Shown piece by piece: positions 26,535 to 34,498 of a stretch of DNA of 36,566 bases. Within the stretch, counting starts at the first letter, position 1; each line of letters opens with the position of its first letter. A program made the position numbers and the translations under genes. The notes below the pieces were generated by a model. It did not search any database and was not told the DNA's origin. It saw only the letters and a list, made by a program, of their open reading frames with translations. Origin of the DNA: Clostridium sp. DSM 8431 (GTDB lineage Bacteria > Bacillota > Clostridia > Clostridiales > Clostridiaceae); assembly GCF_900116755.1 (NCBI RefSeq), contig NZ_FPBY01000010.1, positions 1 through 36,566 on the forward strand, read 5' to 3'.

Positions 26535-26975
26535 TTACAACATTACCTTTATTACTATAAATAATAATATTGATAATACTATAGAAACTATCTGAATAAA
26601 TCTAGCTAACTTCTTAGTTTTTCTTACTGAATTCTTAATTCCAAACTTTCTTGTTGACTGTGGTGTTGCAAAGGGATATATGTAAATAACCTGACCTATT
26701 AATACAAAAGGTAAAAATCCTATTACCATACTTAAAACAATATTATTAATATAAAAGGCTAATGGCACTGCTCCACACACTGATATAGATAGCAAAGTAA
26801 TTAATATTATAAATCTTTTACCATACTTATTTGTATATTCATAGTAATCTTTGATTTCTTTTTCATGATCTTCGCCGCAGCAAAAAACTATTTGTTCACT
26901 TTTACTAAATCCATCATACCCCTTTACTTTTATAGACTTTTCAGTTTCCTTGTTGCAAAATAGACATTCTCCCAT
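26535..26975 (-). CDS. Zinc-ribbon-like membrane protein, unknown
   Basis: This 146-residue protein starts MGECLFCNKET, and a later pair (FCCGEDH) gives four Cys in the first 35 residues, suggesting a small metal-binding knot. Three hydrophobic segments follow (about 55-75, 77-98 and 125-144). The middle YPFATPQSTRKFG is a polar loop. I do not recognise the family. It follows the 26994-27527 gene by 18 bases on the same strand, and the two form a small operon ending at the terminator near 26500. Confidence 0.6.
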   Translation of the reverse strand: MGECLFCNKETEKSIKVKGYDGFSKSEQIVFCCGEDHEKEIKDYYEYTNKYGKRFIILITLLSISVCGAVPLAFYINNIVLSMVIGFLPFVLIGQVIYIYPFATPQSTRKFGIKNSVRKTKKLARFIQIVSIVLSILLFIVIKVML

Positions 26976-26993
26976 AAATTGAACTCCTTATAT

Positions 26994-27527
26994 TTAATTT
27001 AATAATCTACAAATTTCATTTATAGCTTCTCTATCTTCAAAATCATCAGATATTTCAAACATTAATCCACAGACATACGATTCTTTGAATACATCCTTAA
27101 ATTTGTCTTTATCATCAGACATAACATGCTGTATTTTATCTAATAATCCTAGTAAATTATAATTTCCCTCTTCTTTAAATACAACTTTATTTCCCATCAG
27201 CACAGCATATGCATTCTTTGCAGAAACAACTTCTGCATACTTTTTTGCATATGAAACTTCATCATCAATACATGTACTTGCACTTGCAAAGTTTTGCAAA
27301 CTAGCCTTAATAGTTTGAGTCAATCTGGCATTAATTTCTTTTTCATTATTCTTTTGATGAATATTATAACCAGCTGAAAGTACAAGAATTATGATTAAAA
27401 ATTTCATGAAATAATTTGTTTTATTCTTAGGTAGTGATTCCTTATTTAATCTTTTCTTACGCCACCCATTTTTACCCCATTCATATATTATAGATATTAT
27501 TAATAAAGCAAAAATTATAATTATCAT
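26994..27527 (-). CDS. Membrane-anchored protein of unknown function
   Basis: This 177-residue protein has an N-terminal helix (MIIIIFALLIISIIYEW), a basic loop (NGWRKKRLNKESLPKNK), a second helix near 41-56 and then a soluble, acidic domain of about 120 residues. No catalytic motif is visible. GGAGGGG precedes the start. It is probably cotranscribed with the zinc-ribbon-like membrane protein downstream. Confidence 0.6.
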   Translation of the reverse strand: MIIIIFALLIISIIYEWGKNGWRKKRLNKESLPKNKTNYFMKFLIIILVLSAGYNIHQKNNEKEINARLTQTIKASLQNFASASTCIDDEVSYAKKYAEVVSAKNAYAVLMGNKVVFKEEGNYNLLGLLDKIQHVMSDDKDKFKDVFKESYVCGLMFEISDDFEDREAINEICRLLN

Positions 27528-27844
27528 AACCCCTCCTATATAGACCTCTTTTTCTAATTTATATAAATATTAACACAAATTACAAATAAGATATACCACT
27601 ATTTTTTAATCCTCTTCATGCAACAAATCTTCATTATATTATTAGTAAATAAATAAACAAAAACATAATCAATTAAGAATACACATTTTTCAAAAATATA
27701 CGTGTACAACAGCTAATTTATTATGGATAATAAAGCAAAAAATAAAAAAACTTTACATTTTGTTAATTTTTGATATGATGGTATGGTAATGCTTTTATAA
27801 GCTAATTTAACTTGTAAAATAACATGAATAGAGGGGTAAAAAAT
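27528..27844. other. Divergent intergenic region
   Basis: This AT-rich region lies between divergently transcribed genes. It contains the rightward promoter described separately. I see no convincing gene or RNA; the leftward promoter is not clear. Confidence 0.45.
27752..27779 (+). promoter_or_regulatory. Promoter of the glycosyltransferase gene
   Basis: TTTACA (27752-27757) and TATGAT (27774-27779) are separated by 16 bases. The promoter lies 65 bases before the start codon. Confidence 0.6.
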
Positions 27845-29062
27845 ATGTTGTTTAACGAAAATGTAACTAAGCAAAAAAATCATAATAATCAATCTATACT
27901 TAAAAATATACCATATTATATTAACAGTCATAAATATATCTTTATGATACTAATGTCCGTACTAGCATTGTCTTTTCGTCTTAACTATATAAATAATGCA
28001 GGTGGAGATTATGATGGTTTTTTATCAATTTGGTGTAAATATCTTAGAGATAATGGAGGATTTAAAGCAATTACTACAGTAGATACAGATTATAATGTTC
28101 TTTATCTATACTTTTTAGCATTTTTCACCTATCTTCCTATAAGAGATTTATACTTAATTAAATTTCTTTCCTTTACTTTTGACTTTATTATGGCCTTTGC
28201 TGGTTCTTTATTAATTTCTCACTTTAAAAAAGATAGCTCTTATAAAAATCTATATTCTTTAACAGTTTTCTCTGGAATACTACTAATGCCAACTGTAATT
28301 TTAAATAGTTCAAGATGGGTTCAGTGTGATTCCATATACACAGCATTTTTATTTTTAACATTATATTTTATGTTAAAGAAAAAGTATAATACTTCTTTCA
28401 TTCTTTATGGAGTTGCAATTACATTTAAACTTCAAGCAATATTCCTTTTACCTGCTATAGGAATAATTTATTTGAAAAATAGAGATTTTTCTTTCAAGCA
28501 ATTTTTATGGGTACCTTTAGTAAACTTTGTATTATACATACCTGCTGTAATTATTGGAAAGCCAATAACTTCAATCTTTGATGCTTATCTTTGTCAAACA
28601 AAAAAGTATGCATATAAAACAACCTTAGGTTATCCTAATATATATTACTTTGCAGAAATTGATAGAGTTGATTTAATAAAACCTGGAATAATCCTTACAA
28701 TGATCTTATTGTTTGCTTTAATGATCTTTGTATTATATACAAAGGGAAAACTTAATGATAAAGGTATTATAGAGCTAAGTGTAACAGTTCTATTTTTAGT
28801 TACTTTCTTTCTACCAGAAATGCATGATAGATATGGCTATGTAGCTGAAGTTTTATCTTTAGTTTATTTCTTTATTATAGAAAAAGATTGGCTTATACTT
28901 TTAATCATAAATCTAAATGCCTTTGCTAATTATGCTTCTTTCTTAGATGGTATACCTGAAGAAATTCTTCCTATAATATCAATTTATCAGCTAGTTGTTG
29001 TATTATACTTCACACTTAACTTTATTAGACACCGCCTAAGGCAAGATTATTTAACTGAATAA
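27845..29062 (+). CDS. GT-C type glycosyltransferase (mannosyltransferase-like)
   Basis: This integral membrane enzyme of about 405 residues has some ten hydrophobic segments. I chose ATG 27845 (MLFNENVTKQ) because GAGGGG stands 8-12 bases upstream; the in-frame ATG at 27824 would place that site inside the gene. An acidic first loop, NNAGGDYDGFLSIW, resembles the catalytic Asp loop of GT-C transferases that use polyprenyl-phosphate sugars. PEMHDRYGYV in the last third is also typical of the Gpi18/ArnT-like group. Substrate and acceptor are unknown. The following small gene (29086) is probably cotranscribed. Confidence 0.75.
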   Translation: MLFNENVTKQKNHNNQSILKNIPYYINSHKYIFMILMSVLALSFRLNYINNAGGDYDGFLSIWCKYLRDNGGFKAITTVDTDYNVLYLYFLAFFTYLPIRDLYLIKFLSFTFDFIMAFAGSLLISHFKKDSSYKNLYSLTVFSGILLMPTVILNSSRWVQCDSIYTAFLFLTLYFMLKKKYNTSFILYGVAITFKLQAIFLLPAIGIIYLKNRDFSFKQFLWVPLVNFVLYIPAVIIGKPITSIFDAYLCQTKKYAYKTTLGYPNIYYFAEIDRVDLIKPGIILTMILLFALMIFVLYTKGKLNDKGIIELSVTVLFLVTFFLPEMHDRYGYVAEVLSLVYFFIIEKDWLILLIINLNAFANYASFLDGIPEEILPIISIYQLVVVLYFTLNFIRHRLRQDYLTE

Positions 29063-29085
29063 AATAGAATATGGGGTGATTGTTA

Positions 29086-29475
29086 ATGATAAGAAAATTA
29101 AAAAATAAGAAAATACTATTATCTATTATACCTATAGCTCTTATTGCTTCATTTGTATTTCTAGGTAATAAGCCTGAAAAAATAGAAACTAAAGGTATGT
29201 CTATAAATTCAAATGAGAAACAATATTTAAAAACTGAAAAAGATGTAGAAAAACTTAATTTAAAATATTCTACTAATACAAATGATAAAGTAGAGCTTAA
29301 AATTTATGATCCATACGGTAATCTTAAAGATTCAGGAACTATATCTAATGATTGTACTTTTGAAAAAGAATTTAGTAATATTGAAGGTCAATGGATAGTT
29401 GAAATTACTCCATCTACTAATGACAATATTTTAGTAGAATCAACAATAACAAAAAAACTAAACTCTAATTTTTAA
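29086..29475 (+). CDS. Signal-anchored extracellular protein, unknown
   Basis: This 129-residue protein starts at ATG 29086, behind GGGGTGA. A basic N-terminus (IRKLKNKKILL) is followed by one hydrophobic helix (about 13-27) and an extracellular, beta-rich, lysine/asparagine-rich domain (KVELKIYDPYGN, GQWIVEITPS) that looks like a small Ig-like fold. The gene follows the GT-C gene by 23 bases. The function is unknown. Confidence 0.6.
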   Translation: MIRKLKNKKILLSIIPIALIASFVFLGNKPEKIETKGMSINSNEKQYLKTEKDVEKLNLKYSTNTNDKVELKIYDPYGNLKDSGTISNDCTFEKEFSNIEGQWIVEITPSTNDNILVESTITKKLNSNF

Positions 29476-29491
29476 CATTAATAATTATTAA

Positions 29492-29537
29492 AAAAAGCAT
29501 TATTTTGCATTGATTTTGCAAGATAATGCTTTTTATC
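29492..29537 (+). terminator. Terminator of the glycosyltransferase operon
   Basis: AAAAAGCATTATTTTGC (29492-29508) pairs with GCAAGATAATGCTTTTT (29518-29534) with one mismatch. The arm itself ends in a T run. Confidence 0.8.
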
Positions 29538-29580
29538 TAACTGATATAATATTCAAATATTATTTCCCCAAAAATTCTTC

Positions 29581-29802
29581 TCAAATTAATTTCACTATTA
29601 CCGATCTTATAATTTTACAACATCCCTTGGTCTTCAGATTCTTATTTAAACAATACATGCTGTTAATTATTAATGCCACTCCCAAAGCGCATACTATTAT
29701 ATAAACCATATCACCATTCGTGATTCTACCAATAAAGTATAATAATAGTAATATGAAGTAATTAAAAATAAATATTTTAGATTCAAATATATTATTTTTC
29801 AT
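29581..29802 (-). CDS. Small two-helix membrane protein
   Basis: This 73-residue protein has AGAGGG 5 bases before its ATG. Helices lie at about residues 9-25 and 32-50, followed by a Cys/Lys-rich tail (KTKGCCKII). No family is recognised. It lies downstream of two other small membrane-protein genes on the same strand (29832 and 30022) and is probably part of their operon. Confidence 0.5.
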   Translation of the reverse strand: MKNNIFESKIFIFNYFILLLLYFIGRITNGDMVYIIVCALGVALIINSMYCLNKNLKTKGCCKIIRSVIVKLI

Positions 29803-29831
29803 ATTAGCCCTCTATTTATCATATTAATCTT

Positions 29832-29983
29832 TTATGAATTATCTTCTTTCCTTAATTTCATTACTGTTACATACATAATAATTACAATGATTATTATAGT
29901 AATAGCAGCAAATGGTGTTGTATTACTATCAAACTTAGGAAATTGATTAAAATAGTACCCATTAAAACTTCAGATTTTTTCAT
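29832..29983 (-). pseudogene. Small membrane protein, apparent one-base deletion
   Basis: ATG 29983 follows GAAGGGGAGC, a strong ribosome binding site. The frame reads MKKSE and then goes astray. The next frame continues SFNGYYFNQFPKFDSN, a hydrophobic stretch, and ends MKLRKEDNS at TAA 29832. Adding one A after the GAA at about 29969 would yield a coherent protein of about 50 residues with one helix. It is either a real frameshift or a sequence error. Confidence 0.5.
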
Positions 29984-30021
29984 GCTCCCCTTCATTTAAC
30001 TGCCCTTTATCTTACTTTATA

Positions 30022-30396
30022 TTATTTTCTTCTTATTTTTTTAACTATAAAATCTATTATAATTACAGAAGCAAAAACTCCACTCCAATTTAAAAATGCA
30101 TCTCTATATGCATACTTAGAAAGTTCTCCAAAAAAGCCTATTCCCCATACAATAAGAAATATGAATAAAACTGAAACTATATATTGAATAGAAATTTTCA
30201 TGTATTTATTCTTTATATTTAAATACTTAAATACCCCAAAGCAACCTACACCAACAAGTGTAAATATGGCTCTTATTAATATATGTGCATTAGTGTCATT
30301 CTCACATCCCTTTACTAACTGCCAAATTGAACTTACTAGAGTTACCGCTGTAAAAATCATACAAAATAGCAGAAATAAATTATATATCTTTTTCAT
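30022..30396 (-). CDS. Four-helix membrane protein, unknown
   Basis: This 124-residue protein is preceded by GGGGGAAG. Hydrophobic segments lie at about residues 5-27, 40-58, 68-88 and 100-117, and the tail is basic (KKIRRK). It resembles small uncharacterised clostridial membrane proteins. It heads a short minus-strand group with the genes at 29832 and 29581. Confidence 0.55.
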   Translation of the reverse strand: MKKIYNLFLLFCMIFTAVTLVSSIWQLVKGCENDTNAHILIRAIFTLVGVGCFGVFKYLNIKNKYMKISIQYIVSVLFIFLIVWGIGFFGELSKYAYRDAFLNWSGVFASVIIIDFIVKKIRRK

Positions 30397-30550
30397 CTTC
30401 CCCCTTCTTTACTTACATATATACTATTTTTCAATTTTTAAACTCTTTGTCTAATCTGAATTAATATTCTTCGTTTGTCTTGCCAAATATTAAATTTTTT
30501 TATAGTTATCTAACAGGAGATATTCACACCAATATATAATAATTTATAAC

Positions 30551-30939
30551 TTAAAGATTATTAATTATCACTTTATCGTTTTTTATAATATCTCTTTTGC
30601 TCTCACCTGATAGTACCATTCTATAAACAATAAATTCAGCATACTCCTTACTCTTATTTTCAAGCGTATGTATTGAATTTTTAACTCTAGCAATCATTCC
30701 TTTTTTTAATAATCTTGAATGTTCTTCACCATCCTCTACCCACTTAGCATATATTTCTCCACTAATAGGCACAATTACTTCTTCTATTTTGTTATGTTTA
30801 TGCCATTCTTGAATAGATAATGGAGGTATCCTATTTAAATGTATTTCATACTCATCAAACAAAAAATAATCTACATACGTTTTATTAGTCTTTTCTATAG
30901 ATATAGCATCATCTTTGCAAAAACTTCAAGTCCCCTCAT
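30551..30939 (-). pseudogene. Cupin-domain protein with a probable frameshift near its start
   Basis: The body (30551-30862) is a small cupin: EWHKHNKIEEVIVPISGEIY carries the metal-binding HxH...E motif, and a second His follows in KNSIHTLENKS. Without the upstream part it would have to start at a TTG with no ribosome binding site. A proper start lies at ATG 30939 (after GGGGAAGGAAG), reading MRGLEVF. That frame stops early, but one extra T in the run at 30919-30923 would give MRGLEVFCKDDAISIEKT and link to the body, for a product of about 129 residues. Family members often bind metal or small ligands; the function here is unknown. Confidence 0.65.
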
Positions 30940-31166
30940 AGCTTCCTTCCCCTACCTTCTCGAAGACTTATTATTTAAAATAATTTTAGCATACTCCATA
31001 TTTCATTTAAACATTTAATTACTTTTTTGGTGTTTTATTGTTTTTAGCTATAAATTTTATTTAATGAATTTAGCCTTTCACAAGAAATGTCATGCTATAC
31101 TATTCCATATAGTGTTATAATATATAAAAGTATTTTTTAAATAATTTTAGAAATGAGGGATAACAA

Positions 31167-32063
31167 ATGAAAATTAAATTAAGTGATTCTCTAACTATGT
31201 CAAATATAGTTCATGGTTTCTGGCGATTAAATAAATGGAATTTAACTGATTCAGAGCTATTAAATTTAATAGAAAAAAGTATAGATATTGGTGTTACGAC
31301 TGTTGACCATGCTGATATTTATGGAGGCTATACATGTGAAAAGAAATTTGGAGATGCTATTGCTTTAAAACCATCAATAAGAAATAATCTTCAAATTGTA
31401 ACTAAGTGTGGAATAAAAATTCCTTTTGAAAATAATGACTATAAGTCTCACATTTATGATACTAGTTCAAAGCATATAATTTATTCTGTTGAAAATTCAT
31501 TAACTAACTTACATACAGATCATATTGATCTTCTTCTAATTCATAGACCTGATCCTCTTATGGATCCTTCAGATGTTGCTGAAGCTTTTGACAAATTAAA
31601 ATCACAAGGTAAAGTATTAAATTTTGGAGTATCAAATTTTCTTCCATCACAATTTAATTTATTAAACTCTTATGTAAACGTACCATTAGTAACTAATCAA
31701 ATAGAATTATCAGTTTTAAACCTTGAAAATCTTGATAATGGTACTGTAGATTTAGCTCAAGAAAAAAGAATTCACCCAATGATATGGTCTCCATTAGCTA
31801 GTGGAAGAATATTTACTGATAATAGTGATAAAGCATCTAATATGAGAAAAGTTCTTGAAGAAATCCGCTATGAAGTTGGTGCAAATTCAATTGATGAAAT
31901 TGCATATGCTTGGTTATTAAATCATCCTTCAAAAATGCTTCCTATAGTAGGATCTCATAAAATTGAACGTTTAAAATCAGCAGTAAATGCAACAAATATT
32001 AAATTAACAAAGGATCAATGGTTTAAAATATATACTGCCTCATTAGGTCACGATATTCCTTAA
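31167..32063 (+). CDS. Aldo/keto reductase, YdhF-like
   Basis: This 298-residue NADPH-dependent oxidoreductase has the catalytic set Asp 47, Tyr 52 (VDHADIYGGY), Lys 80 (VTKCGI) and His 126 (LLLIHRPDP). The C-terminal cofactor segment is LPIVGSHKIERL. The start MKIKLSDSLTMSNIVHGFWRL is typical of the YdhF branch. GAGGGAT precedes the ATG, and a TATAAT at 31116 suggests the promoter. The physiological substrate is unknown. It is monocistronic. Confidence 0.9.
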   Translation: MKIKLSDSLTMSNIVHGFWRLNKWNLTDSELLNLIEKSIDIGVTTVDHADIYGGYTCEKKFGDAIALKPSIRNNLQIVTKCGIKIPFENNDYKSHIYDTSSKHIIYSVENSLTNLHTDHIDLLLIHRPDPLMDPSDVAEAFDKLKSQGKVLNFGVSNFLPSQFNLLNSYVNVPLVTNQIELSVLNLENLDNGTVDLAQEKRIHPMIWSPLASGRIFTDNSDKASNMRKVLEEIRYEVGANSIDEIAYAWLLNHPSKMLPIVGSHKIERLKSAVNATNIKLTKDQWFKIYTASLGHDIP

Positions 32064-32065
32064 AA

Positions 32066-32114
32066 AAGAGGATGTAATGGATTCTAAAAGTCTATTACAT
32101 CCTCTTGATTTTTT
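32066..32114 (+). terminator. Terminator of the aldo/keto reductase gene
   Basis: AAGAGGATGTAAT (32066-32078) pairs with ATTACATCCTCTT (32094-32106), followed by GATTTTTT. Confidence 0.9.
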
Positions 32115-32151
32115 ATGTATGAAAAATACTACTTTAAACGTCTTATAAAAT

Positions 32152-32604
32152 CTACATGCAAGTTTTATTATTTATCTCTTCTTCAAGCCAAGATTTAGCT
32201 TCATTTAACCACTTATGAGGCATTAAAATCATATTATTATCATATACGTATTTTATATAAGCTAAGGATGCATGAGCTAATGATTTATCTAATTCTCTTT
32301 TTACTATTTCATAATAAGGTGGCTCTCCCTCTTGATCCCATGCTAACTTATCTGCTACAAACAGTGCCATATCATACTTTGATGCATTTTTCTTTAAGGT
32401 AGTGTGATAGTTTATTGAAGATAATATTCTCTCATCTGTTATATTAAATATCTTATTACACATAATAGCTGAAAGTCTTTGATGAATTAAAAATGGGTAC
32501 TTTTCTTCAGATTTATCTAAAAACATATTATTTTTTTTAATATATGTAAGCATCTCACTAGGCTCTATAATTCCTGCTATATCATGTCCTAATGCTGATA
32601 TCTC
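32152..32604 (-). pseudogene. HD-domain phosphohydrolase (YqeK-like), 5' end lost at an insertion
   Basis: The frame reads upstream beyond its first ATG as EISALGHDIAGIIEPSEM, which includes the His-Asp pair of HD phosphohydrolases. It then meets a stop at the edge of the IS remnant at about 32605. The rest (INYHTT, ALFVADKLAWD, ARASL-like LAHASLAYIKYV) fits YqeK, the symmetrical diadenosine tetraphosphatase, or a close relative. The first metal-ligand His segment is missing, and I do not find the lost 5' part on the other side of the insertion, so DNA has been deleted as well. Confidence 0.7.
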
Positions 32605-32607
32605 TTA

Positions 32608-33068
32608 AGCCCCGATAATTATTTGGACAAAGCATATTAGTATAGGTTATACTAAATATGGTAATTATTAGAGGTAATTTATGAAAGTAAAAACTTATTC
32701 AGAAGAATTTAAGAATCAAATATTAAATGAAGTGAAATTTGAAGAAACGTGTGCTAATTTAAATATTGAACATGAGATAATTCCTGTAAAAACGCCTAAT
32801 AAGAATACCTATGTTGAATCATTCCATAGGATTTTAGAAGATGAATGCTTTAAAATAAATGAATTTGAAACTTATACTGATGCTTATAGAATAGTTAATG
32901 AATTTATGATTTTCTATAATGAACGAAGATTGCATTCAAGTTTAGGATATATATCACCAAAGGAATTTTATACCCTTCACCTTGGAGAGAATCCACAAAA
33001 AATTTGTATAAAGATATAAAATTGAGAGAAACTTAGAGTTTAATAGATTTTGTCCAATATAAAGGGGT
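32608..33068 (+). mobile_element. Internally deleted IS3-family element
   Basis: The ends are imperfect inverted repeats: CCCC...TTTGGACAA at 32610-32630 and its counterpart CCCC...ATTGGACAA, read from 33067 back to 33050. The element is only about 460 bp against the 1.2-1.5 kb usual for the family, and encodes one fused mini-transposase. It can move only with help from a full copy, if at all. It marks the junction between the HD pseudogene and the island to the right. Confidence 0.65.
32681..33019 (+). pseudogene. Fused mini-transposase: OrfA start joined to OrfB end
   Basis: Residues 1-18 (MKVKTYSEEFKNQILNEV) are the start of an IS3-type OrfA helix-turn-helix protein. From about residue 28 on, the sequence is the C-terminal integrase core of OrfB: TPNKNTYVESFHRILEDEC with the catalytic Glu, then FMIFYNERRLHSSLGYISPKEF. 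The first two catalytic Asp and most of both proteins are gone, yet the frame is open for 112 codons and has its own AGAGG site. It is an internal deletion derivative, not an active enzyme. Confidence 0.8.
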
Positions 33069-33144
33069 TAATCCGGTATTTATTATATATTAACAATATA
33101 ACTATAATCAATAATTTTCCATATAATTATATCTTTCGGAATTA

Positions 33145-33363
33145 GCTGGACACATTGCGAAGGATATAGTTTACCCTGTATTTCTACAAGGTAAAAACTT
33201 TTTATCTTTCGTATACCAGCATTGTATCGCTTTAGACTTTCTGACCTGTTAACTACTGCTTGTACACTTACAATCTGCCCATAAGTAACACAGTAGCCCC
33301 TAACACTCTCGTGTTCAGACTTCCACCCCTAGTAATTTATAAAGCAGACACTAGAACCTGCTT
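33145..33363 (-). ncRNA. Candidate structured RNA with two GNRA hairpins
   Basis: Read on the minus strand it contains, 5' to 3': a 6-bp hairpin AAGCAG/CTGCTT (33363-33342) and AACAC-GAGA-GTGTT (33315-33302). Next comes a stem CTACTG/CAGTAG (33296-33253) enclosing a 6-bp stem. Then follows a coaxial set made of GCTGG/CCAGC (33220-33145), a 9-bp stem with one mismatch (33211-33203 with 33166-33158) and an 11-bp hairpin capped by GAAA (33195-33170). The 11-bp stem needs a U-G pair that exists only on this strand. GAGA and GAAA are GNRA loops only on this strand. No known RNA class is recognised. A promoter is not evident. Confidence 0.55.
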
Positions 33364-33395
33364 AAAGCAATAATTAATATCTTTCTGTTTTTACA

Positions 33396-33442
33396 TAAAA
33401 ATAAGATGCATGAAACTCATCTCTAAATTTCAATGCACCTTG
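33396..33442 (-). terminator. Terminator downstream of the unknown protein gene
   Basis: On the minus strand AAGGTGCATTGAAA (33441-33428) pairs with TTTCATGCATCTT (33415-33403) with a bulge and a G-U, followed by ATTTTTATG. It ends the gene at 33452 before the structured RNA segment. Confidence 0.65.
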
Positions 33443-33451
33443 TTATAAACA

Positions 33452-34009
33452 TTAGATAATTATTTGCCTTACGCTTTCATCTTCTTTTGTTTCTTTATCA
33501 AACTGACTAAAATCATCTACACATTTTTGTACTATATTGGGATCAATGCTTAAATCCCCTACTATACCTACATTTGCTTTCATCAAGCTCATAACTTGAC
33601 TCCAATTCGAAGAATCAATAGTTTGATTTCTTAACGCTTCTGCATAAGTAAAAGTCAATATTCCTTGAACCTTATCCCTTACGTTCTTAGGCAGTTTGTT
33701 CATATACTCTCTATATTGTCTTTGAACACGCCCAGGAGCACTTGGTGGTGGAAAGCCTATCATTTTATTTTTTAACTTTTTAAACTCTTCATAAGTATTA
33801 TTATTTAATTTAAAATTCTTACTTAAGTTTTCCCATAACATTAAATCTTCTTCTTGATCAATAGGATCTTTTACATTCTTACGAATACCTTCTGCTACAG
33901 GGTCATTTAGAAGCGAAAATTTCTTTTCACTTTCTTCACTTTTCACATTTGCACTTGTTGAATTATAATTTTTATTTATTGATGTAATATTTATTCCCAT
34001 AATTATCAA
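33452..34009 (-). CDS. Unknown soluble protein, 185 codons
   Basis: The product is hydrophilic with no membrane segment or signal peptide. The N-terminal 45 residues are low in complexity and rich in Asn/Ser (INITSINKNYNSTSANV). The remainder is helical (DLMLWENLSKNFKLNNNTYEEF) with a conserved-looking GFPPPSAPGRVQRQYREYM segment near residues 89-107. The start is ATG at 34009 or the in-frame ATG at 34000 (MGINITSI), which has AGAGGATTGAT upstream. It lies 6 bases after the secreted protein gene, so the two are an operon. I do not recognise the family. Confidence 0.65.
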   Translation of the reverse strand: MIIMGINITSINKNYNSTSANVKSEESEKKFSLLNDPVAEGIRKNVKDPIDQEEDLMLWENLSKNFKLNNNTYEEFKKLKNKMIGFPPPSAPGRVQRQYREYMNKLPKNVRDKVQGILTFTYAEALRNQTIDSSNWSQVMSLMKANVGIVGDLSIDPNIVQKCVDDFSQFDKETKEDESVRQIII

Positions 34010-34015
34010 TCCTCT

Positions 34016-34498
34016 TTAGCCAACAGTTACTGTTACTGCATCGGACATAGTTCCTCCTCCTACAGTACTAATTCCTAATACTCTAATTGTATGTTGTCCT
34101 ACTGATAATCCTGAAATTTGTGATACAACGTTCCATCCTACAACAGCTCTTGCACCATTACTATCAAATCCATTTATATAAAATCTATCTATTTCATTAA
34201 CTCTTTGATATGCTCCACCATCAACTGAAAAACTTAACTGTCCATATCCCATTTGGTGTGTAGCAACATAAATTGTTGAACCTGCAAACTTTCCACTTGA
34301 AAGAGACTCTCTAGGAATAATAAGATGTCTATTATCATAATTATATATTTCAGGCGTTGAACATCCAATTATTTGAAGCTGTGTTAATTTAGGTGCTGGT
34401 GCAGCTGAGGCTTTTTGCGCTGAAGTCCCTAATACCGCTACACTTGCTAATAGTAATACTGTAAAAAATACTGAAAATACTTTTGTTAATTTTTTCAT
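34016..34498 (-). CDS. Secreted beta-rich protein (possibly DUF4879)
   Basis: This 160-residue protein has a classical signal peptide: MKKLTKVF, a hydrophobic core FFTVLLLASVAVLGT, and a likely cleavage after AQKASA at about residue 32. The mature part, about 128 residues, contains LTQLQIIGCSTPEIYNYD and ends in an Ig-like strand pattern (GLSVGQHTIRVLG, SDAVTVTVG). It is reminiscent of DUF4879/YolA-type secreted proteins, but I hold that loosely. A single Cys is present in the mature part. AGGGG precedes the ATG. The partner gene is 33452-34009. Confidence 0.7.
   Translation of the reverse strand: MKKLTKVFSVFFTVLLLASVAVLGTSAQKASAAPAPKLTQLQIIGCSTPEIYNYDNRHLIIPRESLSSGKFAGSTIYVATHQMGYGQLSFSVDGGAYQRVNEIDRFYINGFDSNGARAVVGWNVVSQISGLSVGQHTIRVLGISTVGGGTMSDAVTVTVG

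Larger units (their letters stand above)
33068..33451. other. Non-coding region with a structured RNA and a terminator
   Basis: This gap between the IS remnant and the unknown protein gene has no credible gene. It holds the minus-strand structured segment at 33145-33363 and the terminator near 33420, each listed separately. Between 33070 and 33140 it is plain AT-rich DNA. Confidence 0.6.

Noticed and set aside
27713-27931. 72-codon minus-strand frame overlapping the glycosyltransferase start
   Set aside because: It overlaps the promoter and coding start of a clear gene and has no ribosome binding site.
29510-29704. 64-codon plus-strand frame
   Set aside because: It starts within a terminator arm and is antisense to a better-supported small membrane gene.
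33109-33335. A stop-free stretch on the minus strand that could encode about 75 residues (with GYCVTYGQIVSV)
   Set aside because: It has no start codon or ribosome binding site. The stems with strand-specific wobble pairs and GNRA loops explain the sequence better as RNA.
33145-33363. Guide RNA of a TnpB/IscB element
   Set aside because: No TnpB- or IscB-like protein (RuvC or zinc-ribbon motifs) is encoded next to it.
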